Shown: piece by piece, positions 24,057 through 32,295 of the stretch
How positions within the stretch are numbered: the first letter of the stretch is position 1
Layout of the letters: every line of letters begins with the position of its first letter
From: Actinoplanes nipponensis
GTDB taxonomy: Bacteria > Actinomycetota > Actinomycetes > Mycobacteriales > Micromonosporaceae
Length of the DNA: 41,869 nt
Direction: 5' to 3'
NCBI RefSeq assembly: GCF_016862275.1
Contig: NZ_BOMQ01000049.1
Span: 1 to 41,869, forward strand
The notes under the pieces: model-generated
Databases searched by the model: none
What the model was told of the DNA's origin: nothing
What the model saw: only the letters and a program-made list of their open reading frames with translations
Translations under genes and position numbers: made by a program

Positions 24057-24503
24057 ATGACCAGGAAAATCGTGCTGTTGCTCGCCGTGATCGCCGCGCT
24101 GGTGACCGGACCGGCCGTGGCTGCCTCGGCCGATTCGGGGAAGACGCCGGGCGTGCAGCAGAAGGTGAATGAAGTCATGGCCGCCGTCCCGGGCGGCCGG
24201 CAGGTCTCGACGACCAAGGTCCAGTACGACGGGCTCACGGTCACCGTGAACGCGTCGTCGCTGGCGCTGAACTGCCGTTTCGGGCACCTGTGCATGACCG
24301 TGCGGGGAACGAACTTCGATTTCTACTACTGCCGGACATGGAACGTGACCAACTGGTACGGCGTCGGCCCGTGGATCAACAACCAGACGCCGGGGACGGT
24401 GGCCCGCTTCTACGGCAGCGTCGGGCAGCAGATCTGGACCTCCACGGCGTACAGCTCGGGCACCGCCGACTGGGGCCCGGTGTGGTCGCTGAAGCCCTGC
24501 TGA
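24057..24503 (+). CDS. Secreted small protein, peptidase inhibitor I36-like
   Basis: Exported protein of 148 aa. The signal peptide (RKIVLLLAVIAALVTGPAVA) is followed by a 40-residue linker. The mature domain reads NCRFGHLCMTVRGTNFDFYY then NNQTPGTVARFYG and PVWSLKPC. Two early Cys, an aromatic-rich middle and a late NN(Q)-type loop resemble the SMI/I36 metalloprotease-inhibitor family of streptomycetes, but similarity is only by pattern. The ATG at 24057 follows AAAGGA with six-base spacing. It is the second gene of the plus-strand pair and is followed by a hairpin terminator at 24528. Confidence 0.6.
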   Translation: MTRKIVLLLAVIAALVTGPAVAASADSGKTPGVQQKVNEVMAAVPGGRQVSTTKVQYDGLTVTVNASSLALNCRFGHLCMTVRGTNFDFYYCRTWNVTNWYGVGPWINNQTPGTVARFYGSVGQQIWTSTAYSSGTADWGPVWSLKPC

Positions 24504-24527
24504 CGGAGGGGCATGAGAGGGGATCGG

Positions 24528-24554
24528 CCGGCCCGGTCCCCCTTACCGGGCCGG
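24528..24554 (+). terminator. Hairpin terminator after the secreted-protein operon
   Basis: A perfect 10-bp stem CCGGCCCGGT / ACCGGGCCGG (24528-24537, 24545-24554) with a 7-nt CCCCCTT loop lies 24 bp after the stop of the I36-like gene. There is no T-tract, as is usual for actinobacterial intrinsic terminators. Confidence 0.6.
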
Positions 24555-24608
24555 TGATTGCCCTGGCCCGGCCCGGGCGATGGCGGGGAGTCCGGTGACA
24601 CCGGAGGC

Positions 24609-24635
24609 CAAGAATATAGTGATTTCGATATCTTG
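24609..24635. promoter_or_regulatory. AT-rich imperfect palindrome upstream of the aminopeptidase gene
   Basis: CAAGAATAT (24609-24617) and ATATCTTG (24628-24635) are inverted with one bulge. The 27-bp element is the only AT-rich DNA within several kilobases and sits 69 bp upstream of the aminopeptidase ATG, so it may be an operator or promoter. No matching regulator is adjacent. Confidence 0.4.
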
Positions 24636-24703
24636 TGCGTGGTGGCACGTTCCTGTTCTCCTACGGCCAGCCGTGAATCGGCCTCGACCCTAGGAGCACC
24701 CCC

Positions 24704-26458
24704 ATGAGACACAGAACGGTGACGGCAGGACCTGCCCTAGCTGTTTTCGCCGCGGTGACGCTGGCGCTCACCGCGCAGCCGGCCGCGGCCTCGCCCGGTG
24801 TGCCGTCGTCCGGCTCATCCCGGCCGGCGTTCAGCGCTTCCCTGTTGGCCGCTCCCCCCGCTGTCGATGTCAACAACGTCAACGCCCACCTGCAGCAACT
24901 GCAGACCTTCGCCAGTAACAACGGCGGCAACCGGGCCACCGGCACGGCGGGTCACACCGCGACGACGACCTATCTGCAGCAGAAGCTGCAGGCAGCCGGC
25001 TTCACCGTCACGGCGCAGACCTGCACCACGTGCAGCGGCTCCGCCAAGAACATCATCGCCGACTGGCCGGGCGGCGACACCAGCAACACCTACATGTTCG
25101 GGGCGCATTCCGACAGCGTGTCGGCCGGGCCGGGCATCAACGACGACGGCTCCGGTTCGGCCACGCTCCTCGAGGCCGCGCTGCGCCTGGCCGCGAGCAA
25201 CCCGACCATGACCAAGCACCTCCGGTTCGGCTGGTGGGCCGGCGAGGAGCAGGGTCTGATCGGCTCCAAGTTCTACGTCAACTCGCTGAGCTCGGCCCAG
25301 AAGACCGCGATCAAGGCGTACGGCACCTTCGACATGGTCGCCTCCCCCAACGGCGGCTACTTCGTCACCGGCACCGACGCCATCGCCGTGAAGTTGCGCG
25401 AGTACTTCGCCTCGATCAACGTACCCACCGAGACGTCGACCGAGTGCTGCAGCGACGACGGCTCGTTCCGCAACGCCGGCATACCGTCGTCGATCAACTC
25501 CACCGGAGCCAGCTACACCAAGACCAGCGCCCAGGTGACCAAGTGGGGCGGCACCGCCGGAAAGGCCTACGACTCCTGCTACCACAAGGCCTGCGACTCG
25601 TACCCGTCGAACATCAACAGCACCTCGCTGGGCCGCTGGGCCAACGCCGAGGAGTACGCCCTCTGGACTCTCACCACGGGCACGTCGACGGCCAACGACT
25701 TCTCGGTGTCGCTCAACCCGGGCGCGGGCACGGTGAGTCCGGGCTCCTCGGCCACCGCCACGGTGAACACCGCAACGACCTCGGGCAGCGCGCAGACCGT
25801 CACGCTGGCCAGTTCCGGCGCTCCCGCCGGTGTCACGGTGAGCTTCAGCCCGGCGTCGGTCACCTCCGGTGGGTCGTCCACCATGACCGTCAGGACCACC
25901 ACGGCCGCGGCGCCCGGTTCGTACACCATCACGGTCACGGGAACGGGCTCGGCGGTCCGCAGCGCCTCGTACACGTTGACGCTCAACGGGACCGGCGGCT
26001 GCACCGGGGCCGGCCAGAAGCTCGGCAATCCCGGCTTCGAAACCGCGGAGACGCCGTGGACCGCTTCGGCCGGCGTCATCGGCGCGAACACCGGCGACGC
26101 CTCGCCGCGAACCGGCACCCGCGACGCGTGGCTCGGCGGCTACGGTGCGACCCGTACCCAGACCCTGTCCCAGTCGGTGACCCTTCCCACCGGTTGCAGC
26201 GCCTACGCACTGTCGTTCTATTTGAAGGTCAGCACGGCGGAAACCACGACGCGCACTCAATACGACAAGCTGACCGTGCAGGTCGGCACCACCACTCTGC
26301 AGGTGTTCTCCAACCTCAACGCCAGCGCATACACGCTGCGCTCGTACGATCTGGCCGCCTTCGCCGGTCAGACCGTCACCCTCAAGTTCACCGGGTCGGA
26401 AGACTCCTCGCTGAAGACGTCGTTCGTCATCGACGACACGGCGCTCACCGTGAGCTGA
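24704..26458 (+). CDS. Secreted M28 family Zn aminopeptidase with C-terminal beta-domains
   Basis: Exported enzyme of 584 aa related to Streptomyces griseus aminopeptidase. A signal peptide (residues 1-29, ending AAAS) is followed by the catalytic domain with all expected Zn ligands: FGAHSDSV (H135), GINDDGSG (D147), WAGEEQGLIGS (E181/E182), TFDMVASPN (D210) and SCYHKACD (H294). Residues about 331-430 are an Ig-like domain (SVSLNPGAGTVSPGSSATAT), and about 432-584 a jelly-roll module starting GNPGFETAETPW, probably substrate- or wall-binding. It removes hydrophobic N-terminal residues from peptides outside the cell. The ATG follows TAGGAG. Confidence 0.92.
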   Translation: MRHRTVTAGPALAVFAAVTLALTAQPAAASPGVPSSGSSRPAFSASLLAAPPAVDVNNVNAHLQQLQTFASNNGGNRATGTAGHTATTTYLQQKLQAAGFTVTAQTCTTCSGSAKNIIADWPGGDTSNTYMFGAHSDSVSAGPGINDDGSGSATLLEAALRLAASNPTMTKHLRFGWWAGEEQGLIGSKFYVNSLSSAQKTAIKAYGTFDMVASPNGGYFVTGTDAIAVKLREYFASINVPTETSTECCSDDGSFRNAGIPSSINSTGASYTKTSAQVTKWGGTAGKAYDSCYHKACDSYPSNINSTSLGRWANAEEYALWTLTTGTSTANDFSVSLNPGAGTVSPGSSATATVNTATTSGSAQTVTLASSGAPAGVTVSFSPASVTSGGSSTMTVRTTTAAAPGSYTITVTGTGSAVRSASYTLTLNGTGGCTGAGQKLGNPGFETAETPWTASAGVIGANTGDASPRTGTRDAWLGGYGATRTQTLSQSVTLPTGCSAYALSFYLKVSTAETTTRTQYDKLTVQVGTTTLQVFSNLNASAYTLRSYDLAAFAGQTVTLKFTGSEDSSLKTSFVIDDTALTVS

Positions 26459-26553
26459 CGACAACCACTCCCTGGACCGCTCCGGGCCCGGCGCGCGGCA
26501 CAGGACCGCGGTGCGGCAAGCGGAGAAGATGACAACCGTTCGGGTACGCCTGC

Positions 26554-27351
26554 TCAGGGGGTCGGGGCCGGGAAGTTGCGCTGCGGGCAGCTCGCCGGTG
26601 TGCTCGGGTCGACCCGGTGCAGGGCGTACCCCTGGCCCTGGGTGGGGTCGTGGGTCTCCGGCGACCGGTCACCGATCATCACGAGGGCGTGCCGGCCGCT
26701 GACCTGTGCGGTGTAGAGCGTGCAGCCGTCGAGGACCTGGGTGTGCTGGCGGGCCGCCGCGGTGGCGCGGCCCTGGGCGAAGGTGGCCGGCGCGGACGGG
26801 TCGCTCTCCAGCAGGAACAGTGACGAGGCGGCGGTCGTGGTGGTCGCCCAGAACGACTCCCCGGCGCTCAGCTCGATGTCGACGATCGAGACGACATCGT
26901 GGTCGGCGAGGCCGGCGAAGGCCAGGTCCGGGTCGCCGGCGCCGGTGACCCCGTGGTGCGTGACCGGCGGCAGGGTGATCGTGTCCGTGCCGGTGTGCTG
27001 CTGCACCCAGTACAGGCCGGGCGTGTACGCGGTGACCGCCGCGGTGTAAGCCCCGAGCGGACGGCGGCCGGCGTTGGAGTCGACCGCGACGAAGTCCGTG
27101 CGGCCGGCGCCGTACAGGCTGGTCGCCACGGTCGTCCCCGCGTTGTCCCGCAGGGTGAGGTCCCAATCCGCGGCGGCCGCCGGCTGGACCGCCACGACCG
27201 ACCAGTGCCGCTGGTACGTGCGGTAGGTGTAGTCCTGGGCGGTCCGGGCGAGCCGGACCTCGCCGTCGCCCAGCCCGGTGCTCGCGGATGCGGCGCCGGC
27301 GCTGAACGTCACGACGAGGACGACGGCGGCGAGGACAACGGGCAAACGCAT
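26554..27351 (-). CDS. Secreted protein of unknown function
   Basis: Exported protein of 265 aa. The signal peptide (RLPVVLAAVVLVVTFSAG) ends around ASAST. The mature domain is beta-rich (DWDLTLRDNAGTTVATSLYG; YTPGLYWVQQHTGTDTITLP; DVVSIVDIELSAGESFW), a pattern like bacterial pre-peptidase or Ig-like domains that bind surfaces, but no family can be named. Two Cys occur near the C-terminus (DGCTLYT and ASCPQ). The neighbouring lipoprotein upstream on the same strand is 15 bp away, so these form a pair. It is convergent with the aminopeptidase. Confidence 0.65.
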   Translation of the reverse strand: MRLPVVLAAVVLVVTFSAGAASASTGLGDGEVRLARTAQDYTYRTYQRHWSVVAVQPAAAADWDLTLRDNAGTTVATSLYGAGRTDFVAVDSNAGRRPLGAYTAAVTAYTPGLYWVQQHTGTDTITLPPVTHHGVTGAGDPDLAFAGLADHDVVSIVDIELSAGESFWATTTTAASSLFLLESDPSAPATFAQGRATAAARQHTQVLDGCTLYTAQVSGRHALVMIGDRSPETHDPTQGQGYALHRVDPSTPASCPQRNFPAPTP

Positions 27352-27366
27352 CGGGACTCCCGGGTC

Positions 27367-28044
27367 TCAGGGGGTGTACGGCTGGTCGCCGAAGCTCGTC
27401 TGCTTCAGGCGGTTGACGTGGTAGTGGTAGCTCGCCGTCCGCCGCAGGTTGACCCCGGCGGCCGGGACGTCCTCGGTCCGGGCCAGGTAGACCACCACGG
27501 CGTCGCCGCCCGCGATGGTGACCGACTGGATCGGCTCGCGGTCGCCCAGGACGTCCTGGACAACGCAGCGGGTGCCGGCCGAAGCCGGCGCACACAGCGC
27601 GAGCGCCCACCACCGACCGGTCGTGCCCTCGGCGCTCCACATCAGGGTGGCCAGGGTGGCCGTGCCGTTGAGGCCGTCAAGCCGGCCGGCCGTGCACGGC
27701 CGCTGCACCGCCAGCTTCTCGCCGCCCCGGCTCCAGGTCCCGCCGGTGAGCGGCAACCCGTCCGGGTGATCGGCGTACGGGGCCTCGGAGCCCAGCACCC
27801 GCGCCCCGGCCACCGCCGCACAACCCGACGCCGGCGCCGGGCGGGTGCGCTTGGGTGTCGCCGCCGGCCGGGCGACGAGGGTCTTCGTCGGCGTGGTGGC
27901 CGGCGGTGCCGTGGTCTCCGCGGCCGGTTGGGGTGCGGCGTCGGTGGCTTCGCTCACCGCCGACTGTCCGGTGGCGACGGTGTCACCACAACCGGCGAGT
28001 ACTCCAATTAGGACAGACGCGGCGAACACTGCTGACCTACGCAT
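27367..28044 (-). CDS. Lipoprotein of unknown function
   Basis: Exported lipoprotein of 225 aa. The signal peptide has a clear lipobox: AASVLIGVLAGCGDTV. Residues about 25-75 are a Thr/Pro/Ala-rich tether, and the mature domain has four Cys (SGCAAVAG, RPCTAGR, LCAPAS, TRCVVQ). Family unrecognised. The ATG at 28044 follows GAAGAAGGAA. It is the first gene of the pair with the secreted protein at 26554; both may form one surface-exposed unit. C-terminal QTSFGDQPYTP ends a block rich in hydrophobic strands (SVTIAGGDAVVVYLART). Confidence 0.65.
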   Translation of the reverse strand: MRRSAVFAASVLIGVLAGCGDTVATGQSAVSEATDAAPQPAAETTAPPATTPTKTLVARPAATPKRTRPAPASGCAAVAGARVLGSEAPYADHPDGLPLTGGTWSRGGEKLAVQRPCTAGRLDGLNGTATLATLMWSAEGTTGRWWALALCAPASAGTRCVVQDVLGDREPIQSVTIAGGDAVVVYLARTEDVPAAGVNLRRTASYHYHVNRLKQTSFGDQPYTP

Positions 28045-28296
28045 GACGGGGTTCCTTCTTCGCGACGGGGCACCCGGACTGTAGGGGATCGGCCTGGCGG
28101 AGCGCCATCGTCGCCACGGACCCGCCGGAGAAACACCGATCTTGGTGCGGACCCGCCATGTGCCCTTTTCGTCCCGGGCAATCGGTTCTCGGAGCGGTGC
28201 AGGGTCGGGGTGTGTGTTCGGCTGAGTCGATTCTCCAGCGGTAGTCGATGGGGATTGCAGCCGTCGACCTACCGGACTTTCGGTAGCCTTGCCCAT

Positions 28297-29397
28297 ATGC
28301 AGGACGCCGTACGAGGCTCGCCGGCCCCAAGCCCTCCCGTGTCCGCTGCGCAAGCCCTGGATGGGGATCCTCCCGCCGGGCGGTCGGATGCGCGATCACC
28401 GTTGGTCACGTTGACCAGCCTCGAGCCCGTCGCCGTGACGGCAGTGTGGCCGACCGAGCCGCACCACTTCACCCCCTGGCTGCTGGCCAACGGCGACCTG
28501 CTCAGCCAAGTGCTCGGGTTGGATGTTGAGTTGGAGGCGCGGGAGTACAAGGTCGGCAAGTTCTCCCTGGACGTCATCGGCCGTGAAGTGGCCACCGGAA
28601 CACCCGTGATCATCGAGAACCAGTACGGGGCGACGGACCACTCCCACCTCGGACAGATTCTCACCTACGCCGGCGGCACCAAACCGACCACCATCATCTG
28701 GGTCGCGGAGCAGTTCCGTGAAGAGCATCGGGCCGCCCTGGAGTGGCTCAACACCCACACGGACCCCACCATCCGGTTCTTCGGGGTGCGGCTGGCGGCC
28801 GTGACGCTGGCCGGCGCACCAGCCGGCCTGGTGGCGCCGTTGTTGGAACTGGTCGTCAAGCCGAACGACTGGGAGAAGCTGGCCATGGCCGCAACCGCAG
28901 CCGGCACGGCGGAGACCACACCAACCCAGGAGCTGTACCGGCACTTTTGGTCCGAGTTCGAGGTCCAGGCCAAAGCCCGCGGGTGGACCAACGCATCCGC
29001 ACCGGCGACGAACTGGTGGAGCATGCCGACTGGCGTCACCGGCGCGACATGGGAGGTGTCCTACGCAATGTACGGATGCCGCTCCCAGTTGTACTTCGGC
29101 CACCCCGACCCGGACATCAACTCCGCACGCTGGCAGGTGCTCAGGCAAGGCAGCGCCGAGATCGAGAAGGAGTTCGGCGACGAGCTGGTCTTCGATGACC
29201 TACCCAACAACAAGAGCTGTCGCATCGAGGCCCGCCTACTCGGACCGAAAATCGGCGAACGAGAGCGGTGGCCAGAGGTCCTGTCCTGGATGCTCGACAC
29301 CCAGCAACGGTTGCGCGCTGCCGTGGCCACCGTCGGCGGCGTACCAGCCGTTACCGCACCACCGACGACCGACGACTCGGACGCCGCCGAGGTATGA
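28297..29397 (+). CDS. DUF4268 domain protein with nuclease-like N-terminal region
   Basis: Protein of 366 aa. The N-terminal half has a PD-(D/E)XK-like pattern: GKFSLDVIGRE followed by GTPVIIENQYG and DHSHLGQILTYAGG (Asp, then Glu-x-Gln, then His-Gln), as in endonuclease-like domains of the Mrr/restriction type. The C-terminal half (about 210-345) matches DUF4268: LYRHFWSEFEVQAKARGWTN, NSARWQVLRQGSAEIEKEFG and PEVLSWMLDTQQRLRAAV. Family members are of unknown function, often near defence or accessory genes. ATG 28297 is likely, though the N-terminal 40 residues look unstructured and a start at TTG 28410 is possible. It appears monocistronic. Confidence 0.75.
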   Translation: MQDAVRGSPAPSPPVSAAQALDGDPPAGRSDARSPLVTLTSLEPVAVTAVWPTEPHHFTPWLLANGDLLSQVLGLDVELEAREYKVGKFSLDVIGREVATGTPVIIENQYGATDHSHLGQILTYAGGTKPTTIIWVAEQFREEHRAALEWLNTHTDPTIRFFGVRLAAVTLAGAPAGLVAPLLELVVKPNDWEKLAMAATAAGTAETTPTQELYRHFWSEFEVQAKARGWTNASAPATNWWSMPTGVTGATWEVSYAMYGCRSQLYFGHPDPDINSARWQVLRQGSAEIEKEFGDELVFDDLPNNKSCRIEARLLGPKIGERERWPEVLSWMLDTQQRLRAAVATVGGVPAVTAPPTTDDSDAAEV

Positions 29398-29405
29398 CAG
29401 TCGTC

Positions 29406-29450
29406 CTGGCATCTGGTGCCGCCCGACTTCGGCATCCACCTCCATGCCAG
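29406..29450 (+). terminator. Hairpin terminator after the DUF4268 gene
   Basis: CTGGCAT (29406-29412) pairs with ATGCCAG (29444-29450) and, inside, TGGTGCCG pairs with CGGCATCCA with one bulge. The element begins nine bases after the stop codon. The same DNA reads on the minus strand as a short protein-like frame up to 29558 (LAERIIRVASELPRLAQPG), which could be a gene relic. Confidence 0.5.
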
Positions 29451-29577
29451 CAGAGCGTCCCGGAAGCTCCAGCCAGGCTGCGCGAGTCGCGGCAGCTCCG
29501 ACGCAACGCGGATGATCCGTTCAGCGAGGTCTGCGGCGTGGCGGAACCACGGTTGCACCCGGCTGTGCGGCGGCGGT

Positions 29578-29856
29578 TCAGCAGGAGCAGTTGGGGTCGC
29601 CGGCGAAGACGTTGATGTAGATGACCAGGGGCAACCAGACGGTCAGCGGGATGGTCCAGGCCAGCCAGTAGCGTCGGGTCGGTAGGCCCATGCGGCGCGC
29701 GGTGCCGGCGCGATTGATGACCAAAGCCAGCCCGAGGACGCCGGAAAACAACGTGGCCAGGACGATCAGTGCCACACCCGGAGCTTGTTGGGCCGGCGCG
29801 TACGGATAGCCAGGCGTGTAGATCGCCGGGTCAACTTGTGACCACTCGACCGCCAA
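29578..29856 (-). CDS. Small membrane protein with two transmembrane segments
   Basis: Protein of about 92 aa. A proline/tyrosine-rich head (DPAIYTPGYPYAPAQQAP) precedes two hydrophobic segments (VALIVLATLFSGVLGLALVI and YWLAWTIPLTVWLPLVIYI) separated by a basic loop, ending in DPNCSC. The head resembles those of small actinobacterial membrane proteins. The start is uncertain: the TTG at 29856 gives a sensible N-terminus, while the frame extends to 30036. The function is unknown. Upstream lies a decayed histidine-phosphatase gene. Confidence 0.55.
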   Translation of the reverse strand: MAVEWSQVDPAIYTPGYPYAPAQQAPGVALIVLATLFSGVLGLALVINRAGTARRMGLPTRRYWLAWTIPLTVWLPLVIYINVFAGDPNCSC

Positions 29857-29859
29857 GCA

Positions 29860-30219
29860 CGACCGAGTCGGCCGCGGAACCAGTCGGCATCGTCTCCTAC
29901 GCGTCGGCGCGCGTATGTGACCGGGACCGACCACACCGGCTGGGAGGCCCGTGACCAGGTAGTGGCCTGATTCGCTGAGGGAGTGGGATTCTGGGCTGCT
30001 CGGGCGGATGGGCGACCGCTGGTCATCGCGAGCCATGGCATGGCCATGACCCTGTGGCTGACCACGACGGTCGCCCTCGCGGACCCGGGCGCCTTCTGGG
30101 CCGACCTTCGGCTACCGGACCTCCTCACCGTCGACGTGGCCGCCAAGCAAGTGGCCCGGTCCGAGCGCGCGATCCTTCCGGCGTCTCCAGCGGACGCCCT
30201 TGATGCGGCAGAACAGTAA
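29860..30219 (+). pseudogene. Remnant of a histidine phosphatase family gene
   Basis: The C-terminal half of a phosphoglycerate-mutase-like phosphatase can be read over two frames. The first frame gives AAEPVGIVSYASAR, the next AYVTGTDHTGWEARDQVVA, a TGA stop at 29968-29970, then FAEGVGFWAARADGRPLVIASHGMAMTLWL and FWADLRLPDLL. The second catalytic His motif (ASHGMAM) is present; the N-terminal RHG half is missing. So it has one frameshift, one in-frame stop and a lost 5' end. A shortened GTG start at 29983 could still produce a 78-aa fragment, but this is unlikely to be active. Confidence 0.7.
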
Positions 30220-30336
30220 TTCTGAGTTCCGGCTCGGCGTCCGGCAGTGTTCACTGCAAGCCGGGCATCTCCGGCCCTCGTGGAGACCACACTGCCGTGG
30301 TTGGGTCCGTTCTCGCCTGCTCGACCGCGCATGCCG

Positions 30337-30372
30337 ACGCCCCGGTCGGCTCGTCGGGGCCGACCGGGGCGT
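30337..30372 (-). terminator. Perfect 14-bp hairpin terminator
   Basis: ACGCCCCGGTCGGC (30337-30350) and its exact complement GCCGACCGGGGCGT (30359-30372) flank an 8-nt loop. It lies 72 bp downstream of the stop of the minus-strand gene at 30444 and has no T-tract. It could also stop transcription from the plus strand. Confidence 0.7.
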
Positions 30373-30443
30373 GGGTCGCGGTCGAGTTACGGATTCGTCA
30401 TGTGTGGCCCGTCCCGGTCCGACGGTGAGTCGTCTGTGGCTGG

Positions 30444-31646
30444 TCAGCAGATGAGCAAAGGGACCCCTTCCGAGGGAAAGCGGTAGCCGTTGCCGCGGGC
30501 GCCGGTCCAGGGATCGAGCGCGACCATGTCGGTGGGACGGGTGGGATCGGTCGGCTGCTGCCCGGTGGTCGGGTCGCCTCCCTCGAACTGGACGAGGGCG
30601 TTGGGGCCGAGTGCGCATCCACTGCTGTGGAGGCGTACGCGTGCGGTGTGGGTGGGCAGATCCAAGCGGTGCCGGACAACGCCGGTGGTGAGGTCGACCA
30701 GCAGGATCGCATCGCCGTCGGCCCACGGGGCCTCTCGTGGGTCGCCGCCGGCCCGGATGATGGGCACTACGGCGGTGATCCCGTCGCCGAGCATCACCTC
30801 GCCCGGCCATCCCGTCGGGTTGATGATCTCACCGGGTCGCAGGTGGGAGCGCAGGTCGGCGTCGACAACGCCGGGCTGCCGGCCTTTCACCATCCAGTGC
30901 ACCGTGGTCGCGCTGGTGTTCGCGGCTTTGGCCCACATCGGGTCGCCGTGGGCGGAGACCGCGACAAGCTGGGCGCCACTGGCGGCGGCTGGATCTTCCA
31001 CCCGCCGCACGCTCGCGCTGGCGATGTCGACGACGGCGACCTTTTGCCCATCGGGGCCGTCCGCAGAAACCGCTGCCCAGCGCGTGCCGGGTGACCAGAA
31101 CACCGGGCCCCACGCCGCGAGGTGGTCGGGTAGGGCCACCGTGCGCGACGTTCCGCTGTCCAGATGGCGCAGAACCAACCCGTCGGACCCGTCGTACAGC
31201 AGCAGGAACGCGCCGTCCGGAGAAATCGGGCCGGGCCCCTCGTGCATCACGCTTTTGGGCAGCGTGTATTGGGAGCCGTCGGTGAGCACGAGCCGGAATC
31301 GGCAGTTCTCGTCCTCGACGTTCATCGGGTTGCACCGTGAATAGAGGAAGGCCGCGCGGGCCAGCGGCCGGTCCGGCAGCGGCGCCGGATCGGCCACCGG
31401 CGAGTCCACCATGGACAGAGCGGCGGCCGACGGGGCCGGCGAGCCGGCCCGCGGTCCCGTCGGATCGGCCGCCCGGTCGGAAGACGGCGGGTTCCGCGCC
31501 GAGCACGCCGCGACAAGGCCGGCCAGCACCAGCCCCGCGGCCACCAGCAAGGCCAGCCGGCCCGACCGCAGCCGTCGCCCGGACAACTCCTCGACTACCC
31601 CGACACCCCCGGCCCCCGCGTCCGGAAACTCCGACGCGTCCCCCAT
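30444..31646 (-). CDS. Membrane-anchored protein with beta-propeller-like repeats
   Basis: Protein of 400 aa. An N-terminal cytoplasmic tail of about 30 residues is followed by one membrane helix (RLALLVAAGLVLAGLVAAC, perhaps a lipobox-like end), then a Pro/Ser linker. The extracellular part consists of WD40/TolB-like repeats: HEGPGPISPDGAFLLLYDG, WGPVFWSPGTRWAAVSADG, AQLVAVSAHGDPMWAK and DAILLVDLTTGVVRHRLDL. Such domains often serve as protein-interaction platforms; no enzyme motif is seen. ATG 31646 or the adjacent GTG 31649 begins it. A strong hairpin follows the gene. Confidence 0.72.
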   Translation of the reverse strand: MGDASEFPDAGAGGVGVVEELSGRRLRSGRLALLVAAGLVLAGLVAACSARNPPSSDRAADPTGPRAGSPAPSAAALSMVDSPVADPAPLPDRPLARAAFLYSRCNPMNVEDENCRFRLVLTDGSQYTLPKSVMHEGPGPISPDGAFLLLYDGSDGLVLRHLDSGTSRTVALPDHLAAWGPVFWSPGTRWAAVSADGPDGQKVAVVDIASASVRRVEDPAAASGAQLVAVSAHGDPMWAKAANTSATTVHWMVKGRQPGVVDADLRSHLRPGEIINPTGWPGEVMLGDGITAVVPIIRAGGDPREAPWADGDAILLVDLTTGVVRHRLDLPTHTARVRLHSSGCALGPNALVQFEGGDPTTGQQPTDPTRPTDMVALDPWTGARGNGYRFPSEGVPLLIC

Positions 31647-32145
31647 CACAGCACCCCGGCCGTACCAGCGGCGGCGAGCCCGACGACCGCCACGCCCGCA
31701 CGGGGTGGCGACGGCCGCCCGTACCTCACCGGACCACCGCGGCCCGACCCGCCCGCACTGACCGGACCACGCACCGGGAGTGTGCGGCGGCGACAACCAC
31801 TCCCGCAACGCGACGGATTCCACGCACACGAATCATTCATGACTGTCAGCCTCACGTTCGCCGGGCCCGAGCGTCCGAGCGCCGGTACTCGACCAAGCCT
31901 GAGTACCGGCACCTACCCGCACGCCACCCGACGACGCAGGCCCCACCCATCGCCGAAGTCCGCGGGGTGCTCCGGGTCTGGCCCGCCGCCTCACGGAGCA
32001 GACGATGCCATCGCGACCATCGATGCGCTCCTGTCCGCACAGCGGCAGTTGAGTGCGCTGATCGGCCCCGTGAGTTGTGCTGTGTAGGCGGCGACACGTA
32101 TCGGTTGCTGGCACCGTTCCGGGATGGTCAAGTAGGTGCCCCACC
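31647..32145. other. Gene-poor 500-bp stretch containing a perfect stem-loop
   Basis: No frame here has a recognisable product or ribosome binding site. It must hold the promoter of the divergent gene starting at 31646. The only notable structure is a 10-bp perfect inverted repeat at 31881-31910, annotated separately. Confidence 0.4.
31881..31910. repeat. Perfect 10-bp inverted repeat with 10-nt loop
   Basis: GCCGGTACTC (31881-31890), loop GACCAAGCCT, then GAGTACCGGC (31901-31910). It sits in DNA with no credible gene, 235 bp from the nearest start codon, so it may be a terminator of a lost gene, an operator, or an old mobile-element end. The symmetry is exact over 20 paired bases. Confidence 0.55.
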
Positions 32146-32295
32146 ATGTCGATCTTCTCGCGGACCCGGCGTGCTGCGCCACTGCCCTACGCTCCGGGTG
32201 CGCCGGAGGGCCTTGCCGCTCGGTGGGTGCGATGGGCTGCGGGGATCGGCGTGCTCCGGCACCCCGAACAGGCAGCCAAGGCGATCAAGCGCTGA
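32146..32295 (+). CDS. Short hypothetical protein (49 aa), possibly truncated
   Basis: The frame reads SIFSRTRRAAPLPYAPGAPE then GLAARWVRWAAGIGVLRHPE. The block APEGLAARWVRWAA recalls the N-terminus of longer actinobacterial proteins of unknown function, so this could be a 5' fragment of a deleted gene. The ATG follows AGTAGGTG, a weak ribosome binding site. After the stop, no continuing frame is obvious. Treat as doubtful. Confidence 0.3.
   Translation: MSIFSRTRRAAPLPYAPGAPEGLAARWVRWAAGIGVLRHPEQAAKAIKR

Noticed and set aside
29398..29558. Minus-strand protein-like frame (LAERIIRVASELPRLAQPG)
   Set aside because: No start signal or family; it continues only as antisense of the DUF4268 gene. 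Possibly a relic, but not enough to call.
29968..29970. TGA inside the histidine phosphatase frame as selenocysteine
   Set aside because: The family has no selenoproteins, the N-terminal half is missing and a frameshift lies upstream, so decay explains it better.
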